Source of the DNA: Streptomyces sp. ISL-66
GTDB taxonomy: Bacteria > Actinomycetota > Actinomycetes > Streptomycetales > Streptomycetaceae
Assembly: GCF_018614135.1 (NCBI RefSeq)
Contig: NZ_JAGGOW010000116.1
Span: 1 to 35,851, forward strand
Direction of reading: 5' to 3'
Length of the DNA: 35,851 nucleotides
The notes beneath the pieces are model-generated. The model was not told the origin of the DNA. It worked only from the letters and a program-made list of their open reading frames with translations, and ran no database searches. The position numbers and the translations under genes were made by a program. Each line of letters starts with the position of its first letter. Within the stretch, counting starts at the first letter, position 1. Below, piece after piece: positions 24,798 through 33,215 of this stretch.

Positions 24798-25805
24798 TCA
24801 GAGGGGGGAGTGGGACAGGTATCCGTGCTGGACCGCGCGCATTCCTGCCTGGAACCGGCTGCGGACGCCCAGGTGGGCGAGCAGCCCGGTGATCACCCGG
24901 CCCACGGTGCGGGTGGAGACGCCCAGGCTGTGGGCGATGGATTCGTCCGTCCGCCCCTCGGCCATGAGCTGCAATACCGCGGCCTGCTGCCGGGTGAGGA
25001 GCTCGGGCTCGCAAGGCGCCGCCGTCGGCCCGAGCGGGGTCGCGGCCTCCCAGATGTGCTCGAAGAGCGTGACCAGCAGGGAGATCAGGCCCGGGCTGGT
25101 GACCAAGGCCGCCGCGGCCGCGGTGTTCGTCGCGTCGACGGCCACCAGGGCGCTGCGGCGGTCCACGATGGTGAGGCGGTTGGGCAGGACCGGGCTGGTG
25201 CGGATGCGGGCTCCGATGCTTTCCAGCCACGTCGCGTACTCCCGGGCATGGTTGTCGTGGCGGATGCTGTCGAGGTAGATGGTCCGCATCACGATGCCCT
25301 GCTCGACGTTGCGCAGGTTAAGCGGCCGGGCAGCCTCGATGCTCGCCTGCGACATCTGCGAGTCGGGGGCGAACGACAGCACCTCGGAGCTGGTCTCCGC
25401 GGACAGCAGCTCGATCTGGTCCCGGATCGCGTCGATGCCTTCGAGGTACCGGATTCCGGACTTGGAGGATTCCTGCGACGAGGAGTCGGCGATCTCGGCC
25501 ATCAGGTCGACGACGGCGGCCCGCGTGGCCTCCATCCGCTGCTGCTGGGCGGCGAGTTCGGCCTGCTGGCGGGCTTGGAGCAGTTGGAGCGCGAGCTGCG
25601 GATCGATGGCGCGTCCCTGTCCGGGGTCGCCCTCGCCGCCGCCGCGCAGCAGCGCCATCTCGCTGAGGAGGACCAGTGAGCGGCGTACGTCGTCGGGGGT
25701 CAGGCCCAGCCGCTCCGCCAGCTCCAGGACTCCGTCCCGCGGATGGGCCAGTTTGCTTCGGTAAACCGATGCGGTCACATCGTCGAGCTCTAGTCGACCG
25801 AACAT
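24798..25805 (-). CDS. LuxR-type regulator with TrmB-like sensor region
   Basis: A 335-residue DNA-binding protein. The N-terminus looks like a winged helix (VYRSKLAHPRDGVLELAERLGLTPDDVRRSL), followed by a Gln/Ala-rich coiled segment (residues about 70-105), a ligand-binding-like middle, and a LuxR C-terminal HTH (about 268-330: LLTRQQAAVLQLMAEGRTDESIAHSLGVSTRTVGRVI). Similar proteins in Streptomyces sit near peptide or secondary-metabolite genes. ATG 25805 is preceded by a promoter-like, less G+C-rich stretch; the gap to the next plus-strand gene (25806-26066) has a CGGTTCGC-type tandem near 25970 and no coding frame. Targets unknown. Confidence 0.8.
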   Translation of the reverse strand: MFGRLELDDVTASVYRSKLAHPRDGVLELAERLGLTPDDVRRSLVLLSEMALLRGGGEGDPGQGRAIDPQLALQLLQARQQAELAAQQQRMEATRAAVVDLMAEIADSSSQESSKSGIRYLEGIDAIRDQIELLSAETSSEVLSFAPDSQMSQASIEAARPLNLRNVEQGIVMRTIYLDSIRHDNHAREYATWLESIGARIRTSPVLPNRLTIVDRRSALVAVDATNTAAAAALVTSPGLISLLVTLFEHIWEAATPLGPTAAPCEPELLTRQQAAVLQLMAEGRTDESIAHSLGVSTRTVGRVITGLLAHLGVRSRFQAGMRAVQHGYLSHSPL

Positions 25806-26066
25806 TGCCGCCCACCCCCTGGAAGACCCTGCATGGCATATCTCCGCAGCTCACATGGCCTGCGCGCCTGCGCCAGGCTAGCTTGCCCGGCCGCGCGATC
25901 GAAGGGTGTAAGGCACGGAATTCGGCGGAGCTATCCGGCCGATCTGACGAATGCGGCGATGACGGTTCGCCGGTTCGCCGGTTCGGCCCCCTTTCCACCC
26001 GTGTCGGCGAAGTTCCCACCGATGCGGCACGTTTGATGAGGGAACGAGAGCGAATCGGGAGGATTC

Positions 26067-26357
26067 ATGTATCTGGTCCACGTGCATTTGAGGGCCCCCC
26101 AGGGGGTGGGCGACCTGCCGCCCGGTGCGGAGGCCGCCCTCTCCGAGGTACAGCCGGCGATCGAGCTGGCCGTACGCCACGTGAGCGCGGAGGGCGAGCC
26201 GGTGCTCGGCCTCTACCTCCGGGCCCCTGACCTCCACTCCGCCGAACACTGGGCCGCGGTGGCCTGGAAGAACGCCGCGCGCCGGATCGACGGGGCCGAC
26301 GCGTGGACCCTGGTGAAGGCCGAGGTGCCGCTACTGGTCGTCGACGAACTGGCCTGA
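26067..26357 (+). CDS. Hypothetical protein, 96 residues
   Basis: A cytoplasmic protein starting MYLVHVHLRAPQG; ATG 26067 has GGGAGGA upstream at good spacing. It reads as an alpha/beta mix (AVRHVSAEGEPVLGLYLRAPDLHSAEHWAAVAWKNAARR), with no family I recognise. It is divergent from the LuxR-type regulator and may be under its control. The stretch after its stop contains GAACTGGCCTGAC-type direct repeats (26341-26392). Confidence 0.6.
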   Translation: MYLVHVHLRAPQGVGDLPPGAEAALSEVQPAIELAVRHVSAEGEPVLGLYLRAPDLHSAEHWAAVAWKNAARRIDGADAWTLVKAEVPLLVVDELA

Positions 26358-26547
26358 CGGCCGGCCTGACGAACTGGCCTGACGAACTGACGTCATGGAC
26401 CGCCTTGTTGAATGCTCCCCAGCGCATCGTGTCGTGTGAAGGACATGTCGAGTCCACGCCACCCAAGAACCCTGGTTCACCCCCTTCACCTGCGGCAACC
26501 TTGATCACGTCAGCAGGAAACACCGCACAACTCGGGGGACCCCAGCC

Positions 26548-26718
26548 ATGTTCAGCCGCCTCAAGACCGCCACGCTCCTCGCCGTCACCGCCACCGCGCT
26601 CCTCACCGGAGCAGTCACCGGCGTCCCTGCGCAGATCACCGGTTCGGACGGTGTGACGCACCAGGCGGACTGGCGCTGGGACAGTGCCCCGCTCGTCGCC
26701 GGCGGAGCGGACAGCTGA
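26548..26718 (+). CDS. Small secreted peptide (56 residues)
   Basis: ATG 26548 follows GGGGGAC and gives a 56-residue product: a signal peptide (MFSRLKTATLLAVTATALLTGAV), then a short mature part ending DWRWDSAPLVAGGADS. It is too short for most gene finders. The transposase-like gene begins 47 bases downstream in the same direction. I recall similar tiny secreted peptides in Streptomyces but cannot name a family. It may be a signal, toxin or cell-wall peptide. Confidence 0.55.
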   Translation: MFSRLKTATLLAVTATALLTGAVTGVPAQITGSDGVTHQADWRWDSAPLVAGGADS

Positions 26719-26765
26719 CCACCGGCCTCCGGTCCGGCGGAAACAGGGCCCGCGAGGCACCGAGG

Positions 26766-27245
26766 GTGACCGCACCGGCCCGACGGGGAGCACTTCCCCG
26801 CACCACCGGCCGATTCGCCTGGTTGTCCCCGACGGTCCTCTGGCCGCTCGCCCGGCACCTGCTCGCCACCGGTCCGGTCCGCCCCCAAGGAGGCGGCACC
26901 CGCAGGGCGGACGAGGAAGCCGTCTTCGCCGCGGTCCTGTACATCCTGGTGAGCGGCGAGTCCTGGCGCGCGCTGCCGAAGTCCTTTCCCGTCTCCTGGC
27001 AGAACGCCCACCGGCGGTTCGGCCAGTGGTGCGACGAGGACCTGTGGAACCGGATGGAGGCCACCGCCCGGGCCACGCCCCACATCTCCGCACCGGTACG
27101 GGACTGGGCCGAACGCGTCGCCGAGGCGGCACGGTCCCGCCGACCCGACCTCACGGACCGACCTGATCTCCCGGTCCGATCTGATCTCCCGGTCCGTACG
27201 GACCGTACGAGCCCTACAGCCCTCCGGGCCGCCCGGGCTGCCTGA
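26766..27245 (+). CDS. Transposase-like HTH protein without catalytic domain
   Basis: A 159-residue frame from GTG 26766. Residues 15-105 match the N-terminal domain of IS5-type transposases (DUF4096 pattern): ADEEAVFAAVLYILVSGESWRALP, then SWQNAHRRFGQWCDEDLWNRM. No DDE catalytic domain follows; instead there is a tail with Arg/Asp/Pro repeats (RPDLTDRPDLPVRSDLPVR). The coding frame is intact and the product could be a domesticated DNA-binding protein, or the remainder of a decayed IS. The end of the gene carries a GGTCCGTACGGACC palindrome. Low confidence in function. Confidence 0.55.
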   Translation: MTAPARRGALPRTTGRFAWLSPTVLWPLARHLLATGPVRPQGGGTRRADEEAVFAAVLYILVSGESWRALPKSFPVSWQNAHRRFGQWCDEDLWNRMEATARATPHISAPVRDWAERVAEAARSRRPDLTDRPDLPVRSDLPVRTDRTSPTALRAARAA

Positions 27246-27329
27246 CCGCGCCGCCGGACGGGGCCCCTTCCGGCTCCGGTCCCCAGGCCCGGACCCCGCT
27301 CCGCCCCTCACTTGAACCCTCCCCGCCAC

Positions 27330-27356
27330 TCCCATGGCACAGCCGTGCCCATGGGC
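27330..27356. promoter_or_regulatory. Palindromic hairpin upstream of phospholipase gene
   Basis: CCCATGGCAC and GTGCCCATGGG pair around AGCC with one bulged base, about 80 bases before the start codon of the YD-repeat phospholipase gene and 85 after the previous gene. It could be a terminator for the transposase-like gene or an operator. Confidence 0.35.
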
Positions 27357-27435
27357 AGGGCCCTGTCCCCGCCCTGTCCGCAGGCAGCGGCACAGACTTC
27401 AGCACCCCACCCCAACACCCATCGAGAGGTTTACC

Positions 27436-29052
27436 GTGCGCAGATTTGCGCTTCCCATAGTGGCCGCCATGTCCATGGCTCTGCTGGTCCCGCAGCAGTT
27501 CTCGGCCTCCGCCGCCGAAGAGGTGCCCAGCGCGCCCCTCGCCGCGGGCGAGATCCAGAACATCGGCCCCGGCATGTACCAGTCCGCGACCGACAGTTAC
27601 CAGGTCTTCGAGAACGACGTCTCGGTCGGCCTCATGGGCCGTACGCACACCGTCGCCGGTCAGGCGCAGGGTGGGGTCTCGCAGGCCCAGGACGCACCCC
27701 AGACCCGTTCCGACCTCGGAGTCTTCGGTCCCAGCTGGGAAGCCGAGTTCGTCGGTGGCCAGCTGAACCGCAAGCTGACCCAGGACTCGGGTTCGATCAC
27801 CACCACCGACCTGGAAAGCAGCGCGTACACCCGCTACGAACTGACCGAGTCCATGGACGGTCCGGGCGGCGGCAGCATCAACACCTACACGGCGTCCGAC
27901 GGTTCGACCCTGGTCGAGAACGTGTCGTGGGACGACCTCGCCGGTGACATGAAGTCGACCATCACCGAGACGCTGAACATCGCCATGGGCGCCGCGGCCG
28001 AGGGCGACACCGGCCCCGTCGGCGCGGACGGCAACCCCATCCCGCAGGCCGATCTCAAGCCCACGTACACCTGGAAGCAGGCGTCCGGCACCGGTGACAC
28101 CTGGCGCGTCACGAGCGTCGGCAACAAGGCGTACAAGGCCACCACGGTCGCCTACGACGCCCAGGGCCGCGTCGCCACCGTCAGCGAGCCCGCCCGCGGT
28201 GAGACCCCGGCGCAGTCCCTCGCTCTGACCTACGCCACCGCGACCACCGCGACGGGCACGGCCCTCGGTGACGTGGCCGGCCAGGTCAAGGAGATCACGG
28301 TCACCTCCGGCCCGATCGTCCAGACGCTGGCCCGCTACACCTACGAGGCATCGGGTCTGCTCCGCGAGGTCACCAACCCGGCCGAGGGCAGCGAGCTCAG
28401 CTCCTACACCTACGACAGCGGTGACCGTCTCTCGACCCTGACCAGCGGCGATGGTGGCAAGTGGGAGCTGGCGTTCAGCGGCGACACCGCCGCCCCGCAG
28501 GCCCACGAGACCACCGATGTCATGCCCGACGCCGGCTCCATCGCGCCCGGGCAGGACCAGCCCGACGGGGTCAGCCCGCCCGCCGAGAACTTCATCGGCG
28601 GGGACATCACCGACCCGCAGGCCAACCCGCGCTCCTGCGGCTCCCCGGAGTCGTGGATCAGGTACTGGGGCAACTGCTCCACCCCGGTCGCCCATTACGG
28701 CTGGAGGTGGCCGTCCTGGAAGCAGACGCCCACCGGCTCCTGGGTCCGTGGTCTCAACTACGACCACTGCACCTCCTCGTACGACCGGCCCGCCGGCTTC
28801 GACTTCCGCGCCGCGTGCGACGCGCACGACTACGGCTACGGAACCATCGGCAACACCTACAAGGGCTACAGCTACTACCTGGACCGCAACAAGGGCATCG
28901 CCACCGACGTCGCGTTCTACAACCTGCTCCGCTACAACACCTGCCCGGCCTACTCCTGGTGGAAGCGCGGCGCCTGCAACAACCTGGCCTACAACTACTA
29001 CCTCGGCGTCTTCTACGGCGGGCACCCGAAGAACGGTGCCGACGCCACCTGA
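27436..29052 (+). CDS. Secreted YD-repeat protein with C-terminal phospholipase A2 domain
   Basis: A 538-residue protein. Signal peptide residues 1-27 (MRRFALPIVAAMSMALLV ... ASA) directs export. The middle has YD/Rhs-type repeats (YTYEASGLLREVTNPAEG, YTYDSGDRLSTLTSG), too few for a full Rhs shell. The last 80 residues, from ACDAHDYGYG on, are a prokaryotic phospholipase A2 domain: His 464 and Asp 465 of the CxxHDxGY motif, with later Cys pairs. It probably hydrolyses lipids outside the cell, and such Rhs-toxin fusions act in competition. GTG 27436 follows GAGAGG. A strong terminator follows. The N-terminus is duplicated in a remnant at 24217. No immunity gene is visible next door. Confidence 0.85.
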   Translation: MRRFALPIVAAMSMALLVPQQFSASAAEEVPSAPLAAGEIQNIGPGMYQSATDSYQVFENDVSVGLMGRTHTVAGQAQGGVSQAQDAPQTRSDLGVFGPSWEAEFVGGQLNRKLTQDSGSITTTDLESSAYTRYELTESMDGPGGGSINTYTASDGSTLVENVSWDDLAGDMKSTITETLNIAMGAAAEGDTGPVGADGNPIPQADLKPTYTWKQASGTGDTWRVTSVGNKAYKATTVAYDAQGRVATVSEPARGETPAQSLALTYATATTATGTALGDVAGQVKEITVTSGPIVQTLARYTYEASGLLREVTNPAEGSELSSYTYDSGDRLSTLTSGDGGKWELAFSGDTAAPQAHETTDVMPDAGSIAPGQDQPDGVSPPAENFIGGDITDPQANPRSCGSPESWIRYWGNCSTPVAHYGWRWPSWKQTPTGSWVRGLNYDHCTSSYDRPAGFDFRAACDAHDYGYGTIGNTYKGYSYYLDRNKGIATDVAFYNLLRYNTCPAYSWWKRGACNNLAYNYYLGVFYGGHPKNGADAT

Positions 29053-29110
29053 TCGTCCCGTCGATCCGCTCCGGTGGATCGCCTGACGGACTAGTTCGAC
29101 GGACACCGTA

Positions 29111-29147
29111 GGGGCCGGGCGCCCGACATCGCCGGCCGCCCGGCCCC
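29111..29147 (+). terminator. Terminator of the YD-repeat phospholipase gene
   Basis: GGGGCCGGGCG (29111-29121) and CGCCCGGCCCC (29137-29147) form a perfect 11-bp stem around a 15-base loop, 58 bases after the stop. Confidence 0.7.
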
Positions 29148-29381
29148 ACGTCCCCCTGAGCCTTCCCAAGAGTCCCCCCCGACCTTCCCCCCCCCGCTCC
29201 CGGCTTGGGCGCCGCCTGACCATTCGGCCGCCCCCCGCGCCTGAGCCCGCGTCACCCCCTCGCTTTCGCTTGACCCTTCGGCTCGCCCGTGTTCTCGCCC
29301 GAGCGCCCGATGGCTGGCCACACGGCCTCCCTCTCCTCCCCCTCCCCTCCCCCTCCCCTCCCCCTTCCATGGAGACACGAA

Positions 29382-31766
29382 GTGAAGAGATCCATGCGGG
29401 TCGCGCTCGCCGCCTCGGCGGCAGCCATGGTGCTCACCGCGATACCGGTCGGCGCCAACCCCTTCACCGGTTCCAGCCCGGCGTTCGCCGCGGACGAAAG
29501 CCCGGTGGACCCGCCGCTGTTCGACGAGACCCAGGGCGGCGGCTCCGTCCGCGTCAACGTCCTCCTCGACGGGCGGTCGGACCTCTCCTCGGCCTCCGAA
29601 GCGGGTGAAACCCTCGTCTCCTACGACAGCCTGCCGATGGTCACCCTCCGCGTGGACCGGGCCGGCCTGGACTCGCTGAGTGCCATGCCGGGTGTCGTCA
29701 GCGTCACCGAGGACATCCCGGTCGAACCGACGCTGAACGAGTCCACCGTCAAGATCGGCAGCGACAAGGCCGTCGCCGCCGGGAAGACCGGCGCCGGCAG
29801 CGCGATCGCCATCCTCGACACCGGCGTCGCCACCGGGCACCCGTTCCTGTCAGGCCGCGTCAAGGCCGAGGCGTGCTTCTCCGTCACGGACGCCGCCTAC
29901 GGAGCCACCAGCCTGTGCCCGGACGGCACGGCCGAGCAGGAGGGCACCGGCAGCGCCGACGCGGACAGCGGCCCGTGCACCACGGTCGGTACGGGTTGCT
30001 CCCACGGCACCCACGTAGCCGGCATCGCCGCGGGCAACGGAACCGGTGTGACCGGAGCGCCCGCTCGCGGTGTCGCCCCCGGCGCGGACATCATCGCCAT
30101 GCAGGTGTTCTCCAAGTTCACCTCGGACTCGTACTGCGGGCCGGGAGCCAGCCCCTGCGTCCTCAGCTTCACCAGTTCGCAGATCAAGGCACTGGAGAAG
30201 GTCTCGGCCATGAAGAAGGCCGGCACCAACATCATCGCCGCGAACATGTCCCTGGGTGGCGGCCGCTGGACGGCCGCCTGCGCCGCGGACCCCCGTAAGC
30301 CGATCATCGACACCCTCTTCGCCGAGGGCGTCGCCACCGTCGTCGCGGCCGGCAACAACGGCTTCTCGAACGCGGTCAACGCCCCCGGGTGCGTGCCTTC
30401 CGCCCTCACCGTGGGCTCCACCACGGACGACGACCAGTTCTCCACCTTCAGCAACCGCGGACCGCTTCTCGACCTCCTCGCCCCCGGCACCAACATCACC
30501 TCCGCGCTCCCCGGCGGAGCCTTCGGAACCAAGAGCGGCACCTCCATGGCCGCCCCCCATGTGGCGGGTGCTCTCGCGGTTCTCCGCCAGGCCTACCCCG
30601 CCAAGAGCGTCGCGGAGCTCGAGGCGCTGCTGAAGTCCACGGGCAAGCCCATCGCCGCGGAGGGGGGAACGATCCCCCGCATCGACATCAGCACGGTGGT
30701 CGGCGCGGGCGACCCGATCCCGGCCCCCGCCCCCGACCCCAAGCCCCGTTCCTCGCGCATCCTCAACGACACGAACTTCACCATCCCCGACCTGGCGGTC
30801 GCCCAGTCGCCCATCACGATCACGGACGTCCCCGGCCAGGCATCGAAGACCATGCAGGTCCAGGTGAAGCTCACCCATGACTGGCTTCCCGAAGTGAAGG
30901 TCGACCTGATCGATCCGGCCGGCAAGGCCTACCCGCTCAAGGCAACGGGTGGGGCGCAGACCGGTGGCACCCTCGACACCACCTACACCGTGGACGCCAG
31001 CACCTCCCCGGCCAACGGCACCTGGAAGCTGCGAGTCGAGGACAGGTCCGCGGGCGGCACCGGCACCCTCGACCGCTGGTCGCTGACCGTTCCCACGCCC
31101 TTTGTGAGCACGGCCGTCACGGCCATCCCCGACCCGGGCACAGCGACCTCGGAGATCACCGTCAGCGGGCTCGCAGGCAAGGCCACCGGTGGGCTGCAGG
31201 TCGACCTCGACGCCACCCACATGTACCCCGCCGAAGTGAAGATCGACCTGATCGACCCGGACGGCAAGGCCTACCCCCTCAAGCCGGTGGCCATCGGCAG
31301 CACGATCATGAAGACCTACACGGTGGACGCAGCTTCCTCCCCGGCCAACGGCACCTGGAAGATCCGCGCCGAGGACGTTTCCGCGGGAGCCACGGGCAAG
31401 ATCAACGGGTGGTCGCTGACCTTCCCCTCGCTCGAGAACCAGGTCAACCAGGCCGTTCCCGATGCGGCTGACTTCTCCTCCGCGACCACCGTGAGCGGGA
31501 TCTCCGGAAACGCGCCGAAGGACCTCAAGGTGTTCGTCGACGTCACGCACGACTGGCTCGGCGATGTCGCGCTCGAACTCAAGGACCCGAACGGCAAGAT
31601 CTACCTACTGAAGGAGTCCGCCCCGCTGGAAGCCGGCGGCAACCTCAAGAAGATCTACACCGTCGACGGCAGCACCTCTCCCGCCGCGGGCACATGGACC
31701 CTGCGCGCCTACGATGTGTCCGCAGGCGGCACCGGAACGCTCAACGGCTGGTCCCTGACCTTCTGA
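29382..31766 (+). CDS. Secreted subtilisin-family protease with three P-domains
   Basis: A 794-residue protein. Signal peptide residues 1-37, then a propeptide to about 125. The S8 catalytic domain has Asp 146 (AILDTGV), His 208 (SHGTHVAG), oxyanion Asn near 325 (VAAGNNG) and Ser 388 (GTSMAAPHVAG). After residue 460 come three P-type proprotein-convertase domains of about 110 residues, each with a DLIDP-GKAYPLK-like strand and an ending like GTGTLDRWSLT. It degrades proteins outside the cell. GTG 29382 follows GGAGA; a longer in-frame start at 29289 has no ribosome binding site. The upstream CT-rich run (about 29330-29368) may affect promoter or transcript structure. Its job next to the phospholipase is unknown. 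Confidence 0.88.
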   Translation: MKRSMRVALAASAAAMVLTAIPVGANPFTGSSPAFAADESPVDPPLFDETQGGGSVRVNVLLDGRSDLSSASEAGETLVSYDSLPMVTLRVDRAGLDSLSAMPGVVSVTEDIPVEPTLNESTVKIGSDKAVAAGKTGAGSAIAILDTGVATGHPFLSGRVKAEACFSVTDAAYGATSLCPDGTAEQEGTGSADADSGPCTTVGTGCSHGTHVAGIAAGNGTGVTGAPARGVAPGADIIAMQVFSKFTSDSYCGPGASPCVLSFTSSQIKALEKVSAMKKAGTNIIAANMSLGGGRWTAACAADPRKPIIDTLFAEGVATVVAAGNNGFSNAVNAPGCVPSALTVGSTTDDDQFSTFSNRGPLLDLLAPGTNITSALPGGAFGTKSGTSMAAPHVAGALAVLRQAYPAKSVAELEALLKSTGKPIAAEGGTIPRIDISTVVGAGDPIPAPAPDPKPRSSRILNDTNFTIPDLAVAQSPITITDVPGQASKTMQVQVKLTHDWLPEVKVDLIDPAGKAYPLKATGGAQTGGTLDTTYTVDASTSPANGTWKLRVEDRSAGGTGTLDRWSLTVPTPFVSTAVTAIPDPGTATSEITVSGLAGKATGGLQVDLDATHMYPAEVKIDLIDPDGKAYPLKPVAIGSTIMKTYTVDAASSPANGTWKIRAEDVSAGATGKINGWSLTFPSLENQVNQAVPDAADFSSATTVSGISGNAPKDLKVFVDVTHDWLGDVALELKDPNGKIYLLKESAPLEAGGNLKKIYTVDGSTSPAAGTWTLRAYDVSAGGTGTLNGWSLTF

Positions 31767-31844
31767 CAGCCCCTCACGCGGCCCGCCCGCTCCAGAGCCA
31801 CCCGGCCGACAGCGACCGCCCCGTTGATGTCAGACGTAGACGCC

Positions 31845-31878
31845 AAAGGCCCCCAGCCAAGATCGGCTGGGGGCCTTT
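31845..31878. terminator. Bidirectional terminator after protease and tRNA remnant
   Basis: AAAGGCCCCCAGCC (31845-31858) and GGCTGGGGGCCTTT (31865-31878) pair perfectly, loop 6 bases, with A/T at the base as in classical terminators. It serves the protease gene and, on the other strand, the tRNA-Arg(CCT) 3' end. Confidence 0.8.
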
Positions 31879-31885
31879 GCGCTTG

Positions 31886-31927
31886 TGCCCTCGGCAGGAT
31901 TCGAACCTGCGACACCCGCTTTAGGAG
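31886..31927 (-). pseudogene. Orphan 3' half of a tRNA-Arg (anticodon CCT)
   Basis: On the minus strand, CTCCTAA (anticodon loop CCT), AGCGG, the variable GTGTC, a T-arm GCAGGTTCGAATCCTGC and the acceptor strand CGAGGGC plus A are intact and followed by a terminator. The 5' half is missing: the bases preceding the loop (CGATCCCA) cannot pair with AGCGG. This is the picture left by integration of an element at the tRNA gene, whose 5' half must lie elsewhere. No such 5' half occurs in the rest of the window. Confidence 0.65.
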
Positions 31928-31960
31928 TGGGATCGAATCCCTGCCGGGCAATTCCGGCCT

Positions 31961-32003
31961 GTGCCGCGTGGTGCTGAACCTCCTGGTCAGCACCACGCGG
32001 CAC
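31961..32003. terminator. Perfect 17-bp hairpin
   Basis: GTGCCGCGTGGTGCTGA (31961-31977) pairs with TCAGCACCACGCGGCAC (31987-32003) around a 9-base loop. It sits in the gap left of the membrane-protein gene and next to the tRNA remnant. Confidence 0.6.
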
Positions 32004-32169
32004 GGTGCCCAATCCGGCGTATGACGCCTGATGCCACCCCGTCCGCTCACGCATCGCTCACGCATGTGGGGGTTCTGGCCTGTGCTCTCGCATCCGGCAT
32101 GATCGAGGCAGCAGCGCCACTGCGGCACGGCGGACAGTGAAGTCCTGATCACCTGGGTCGCCGTCACCC

Positions 32170-32733
32170 TTATGGCGAGGCGCTTGGCACGTCCAGCCGC
32201 AGGCACTTGCGAGCTGCACGCACAGCAAGGCAGGCAGTCAACACCGCGGCCCCGAGCGGCAGCAACGGAAACAAGACCCCGATCCCCCATGAGGTGAAGC
32301 TGGTATCAATCGCCGAATAGCTACCCAAAGGTGTCTTGGCGGCCGCCACGGTCTCGCCCGGCTTGCCGTCATATCCCACTTTCACCGTGGCGGTGCTCTC
32401 GCTGTCCACAAGCTTGCCTGTGCACTCGTTGTGGCTCCCCCCGCGACCGTCAATCTTGAGCTGACATCGCGAGAGGCGTATGTGGACTTCGTCCCCAGTC
32501 AGTCCCAGTCGGACGCTTCCTAGAGCTCCGAACCAGAGGGTTATCCCCAAGAACAGGACCGCCATCACGCCCCAAGCGGTTGCTGCTATCGCCCACCCCT
32601 TACGCGTATGAGGCCAGCATGGCGCACCAGGTCGAAAGTAGATACGGCGTGACTCCGCCTCTGGCGGATCCTTGCGGTCTACGTGGGGCGGGGTGATCTT
32701 TCGGATGAGGAAGGGGCTCGGCTGGAACCTCAT
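32170..32733 (-). CDS. Hypothetical two-helix membrane protein, 5' end disturbed by IS
   Basis: Up to 187 residues, with hydrophobic segments at about 50-70 (GWAIAATAWGVMAVLFLGITLWF) and about 147-170 (GIGVLFPLLPLGAAVLTACLA), and between them an exported-looking domain with two Cys (SRCQLKIDGRGG ... NECTGKLVDS). The family is unknown. The first about 17 codons lie antisense inside the IS remnant, so the native start was probably lost and the real N-terminus is uncertain. Confidence 0.5.
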   Translation of the reverse strand: MRFQPSPFLIRKITPPHVDRKDPPEAESRRIYFRPGAPCWPHTRKGWAIAATAWGVMAVLFLGITLWFGALGSVRLGLTGDEVHIRLSRCQLKIDGRGGSHNECTGKLVDSESTATVKVGYDGKPGETVAAAKTPLGSYSAIDTSFTSWGIGVLFPLLPLGAAVLTACLAVRAARKCLRLDVPSASP

Positions 32734-33205
32734 TTACCGAGGAACGTTGGTCGGGGTGGGCGGTGGCAGTGTCACCGCCGGGTGATCAACGGGGTCCTCT
32801 TTCGGCAGCGGACTGGTCTGCCGTGGCGGGATCTGCCGTCCCGTTTCGGGAAGTGGAAGACAGTTCACGACCGTCATCGCAGGGGGTCAGCGGACGGCAC
32901 GTGGGAGAAGATCCTGCGGGCTGGCCTATTCATCGCGCCGCAACCGCCGCTATCCGCGGCGGAGCCAGATCAAGCACACGATCCCGGAGCCCAAGGACCA
33001 AGGGGCCAACCGCCAGCGGCGAGGCAGCAAGGGCGGCCGTCCGACCGGGTTCGACCGGGAGATCTACCGGCGCCGCAACGAGGTGGAGCGAACGATCAAC
33101 CGGCTAAGGATCTTCCGGGCTGTCGCGACCCGTTTCGACAAGCGGGCCTACGTCTTTCACGGGACGGTCACCGTCGCCTCGATACGGCTCTGGCTGCGTA
33201 CGTGA
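32683..33205 (+). pseudogene. IS5-family transposase, internally deleted
   Basis: The N-terminal domain is intact from GTG 32683 (DLSDEEGARLEPHLPRN ... GLPWRDLPSRFGKWKTVHDR) to about RAGLFI near 32930; then the frame changes and the C-terminus continues as a second frame (YRRRNEVERTINRLRIFRA ... SIRLWLRT, stop at 33203-33205). The middle with the first catalytic Asp residues is missing, so the enzyme is dead. Terminal inverted repeats are not seen. The IS cut the 5' end of the neighbouring membrane-protein gene. Confidence 0.75.
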
Positions 33206-33215
33206 ACGCTCGCCG

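Noticed and set aside
29330..29368. CCCCTC-type pyrimidine run as a functional element
   Set aside because: It is a simple sequence stretch in a gap; there is no supporting structure beyond possible promoter or transcript effects.
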